This document shows positions 4,575 through 5,274 of a DNA stretch of 5,274 bases, piece by piece. How positions within the stretch are numbered: position 1 is the first letter of the stretch; each line of letters begins with the position of its first letter. A program made the position numbers and the translations under genes. This stretch comes from Deltaproteobacteria bacterium (GTDB lineage: Bacteria > Desulfobacterota > DSM-4660 > Desulfatiglandales > B25-G16): positions 239,695-244,968 of the forward strand of contig CP070752.1 in the NCBI GenBank assembly GCA_020348625.1. The letters are read 5' to 3'. Below the pieces are notes generated by a model, which had not been told where the DNA came from, searched no databases, and saw only the letters and a list, made by a program, of their open reading frames with translations.

Positions 4575-5274
4575 CTATCCTATTCGTTCGACCCAACCGT
4601 AGGGATCAGGTTTTTCACTGTACTGGACAGCCACAATCTCATCATACAGCTTTTGAGAAAGCTCTCCCATTGTACCGCCGGCCACTGCGTAATCCTTGTC
4701 CTTGTAAGTTATCTGGCCAACGGGTGAAATAACGGCTGCGGTTCCGGTGCCAAAGGCCTCCTTGAGGCGGCCGTTCGTAGCCGCAGCAATAACTTCATCG
4801 ATAGCCAGGAGTTTTTCTTTCACCGTAATACCCCAGTTTCTGAGAATCGTGATTGCTGAATCCCTGGTGATGCCTCCTAGTATACTTCCGGTAAGAGGGG
4901 CTGTGATGACTTCGTCATCCAGGACAAAGAACATGTTCATGGTGCCCACTTCCTCTACCCACATTCTTTCGCATCCGTCCAGCCAGAGAACCTGGGCAAA
5001 CCCCTTTTTCTTGGCTTCCTCTGCAGCCAAAAGGCTTGCAGCATAATTGCCTGCCGTCTTTGCCTCTCCGGTACCGCCGGGGATGGCCCTGACATACGTG
5101 CATTCCACATAAATCTTCACGGGATTCAGGCCTTCGGGATAATATGATCCAACCGGTCCGAGGATAACGTAGAAGAGGTATCGAGTTGCCGGCCGGACAC
5201 CGAGAAACGCCTCAGTCGCAATCATGGTGGGCCTGATGTAGAGTGAAGTTCCGGGGCTTTTCGGGATCCACTCC
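4575..5274 (-). CDS. ilvE: Branched-chain amino acid aminotransferase, C-terminal part (partial)
   Basis: This is the 3' end of a gene that begins beyond the right edge. The visible frame from 5273 to the TAG at 4575-4577 encodes 232 residues, so the ATG at 5225 is internal: the frame continues upstream with GTSLYIRPT, a conserved fold-type IV block. The enzyme is a cytoplasmic PLP-dependent transaminase that interconverts leucine, isoleucine and valine with their 2-oxo acids, using 2-oxoglutarate/glutamate. The PLP lysine is in GGTGEAKTAGNY (Lys codon at 5058-5060). EVGTMNMFFVLDDEVITAPL, GSILGGITRDS and GTGTAAVISPVG follow in the order expected of the larger bacterial/eukaryotic-like BCAT subgroup (human BCATm or Bacillus type), rather than the shorter E. 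coli IlvE type. The C-terminus ends normally with QYSEKPDPYGWVERIG. It is the first gene visible in the leftward cluster, 24 bp ahead of the vWA gene. Confidence 0.95.
   Translation of the reverse strand, partial: EWIPKSPGTSLYIRPTMIATEAFLGVRPATRYLFYVILGPVGSYYPEGLNPVKIYVECTYVRAIPGGTGEAKTAGNYAASLLAAEEAKKKGFAQVLWLDGCERMWVEEVGTMNMFFVLDDEVITAPLTGSILGGITRDSAITILRNWGITVKEKLLAIDEVIAAATNGRLKEAFGTGTAAVISPVGQITYKDKDYAVAGGTMGELSQKLYDEIVAVQYSEKPDPYGWVERIG

Overview
The window looks like a chromosomal stretch of an anaerobic or microaerophilic bacterium. It carries ordinary bacterial housekeeping genes (a RarA tail, RlmN, a branched-chain aminotransferase), a COG1313-type radical SAM protein, and a compact thymidylate synthase of the kind best known from methanogenic archaea. 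I would guess a Desulfobacterota-type (former Deltaproteobacteria) or similar syntrophic lineage. That placement is inferred from gene content only.

Layout, left to right. Positions 1-197 (+) are the last 64 codons of a RarA/MgsA-type AAA+ ATPase. Positions 198-511 contain no convincing gene and are dominated by a long imperfect palindrome (247-430). Positions 512-1447 (+) encode a radical SAM protein of the PflX-like family. It converges, with only 14 bp between stop codons, on rlmN (1462-2499, -). Positions 2500-2975 are a second non-coding stretch. It holds a 250-bp imperfect palindromic element (about 2549-2798) bracketed by a 10-bp direct repeat, then a smaller palindromic structure (about 2848-2928). 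From 2976 to the right edge, three genes run leftward in close order. In transcription order they are the C-terminal part of ilvE (4575-5274), a membrane-anchored vWA-domain protein (3636-4550) and the thymidylate synthase (2976-3629). Their gaps are 24 and 6 bp, so they probably form one operon.

The coding part is mostly routine. The ilvE-vWA-thyA cluster combines amino-acid and nucleotide metabolism with a vWA protein of unknown role, and the thymidylate synthase keeps the catalytic spacing of the classical enzyme in a shorter chain. The most unusual content is in the two intergenic regions. Both are packed with long, interrupted inverted repeats. In the clearly alignable stems, non-Watson-Crick positions are G-U on the + strand more often than A-C (6 against 1 by my count), which hints that the + strand RNA rather than only the DNA is the folded form. 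They may be degenerate MITE-like insertions or undescribed structured RNAs. The sequence alone cannot decide.
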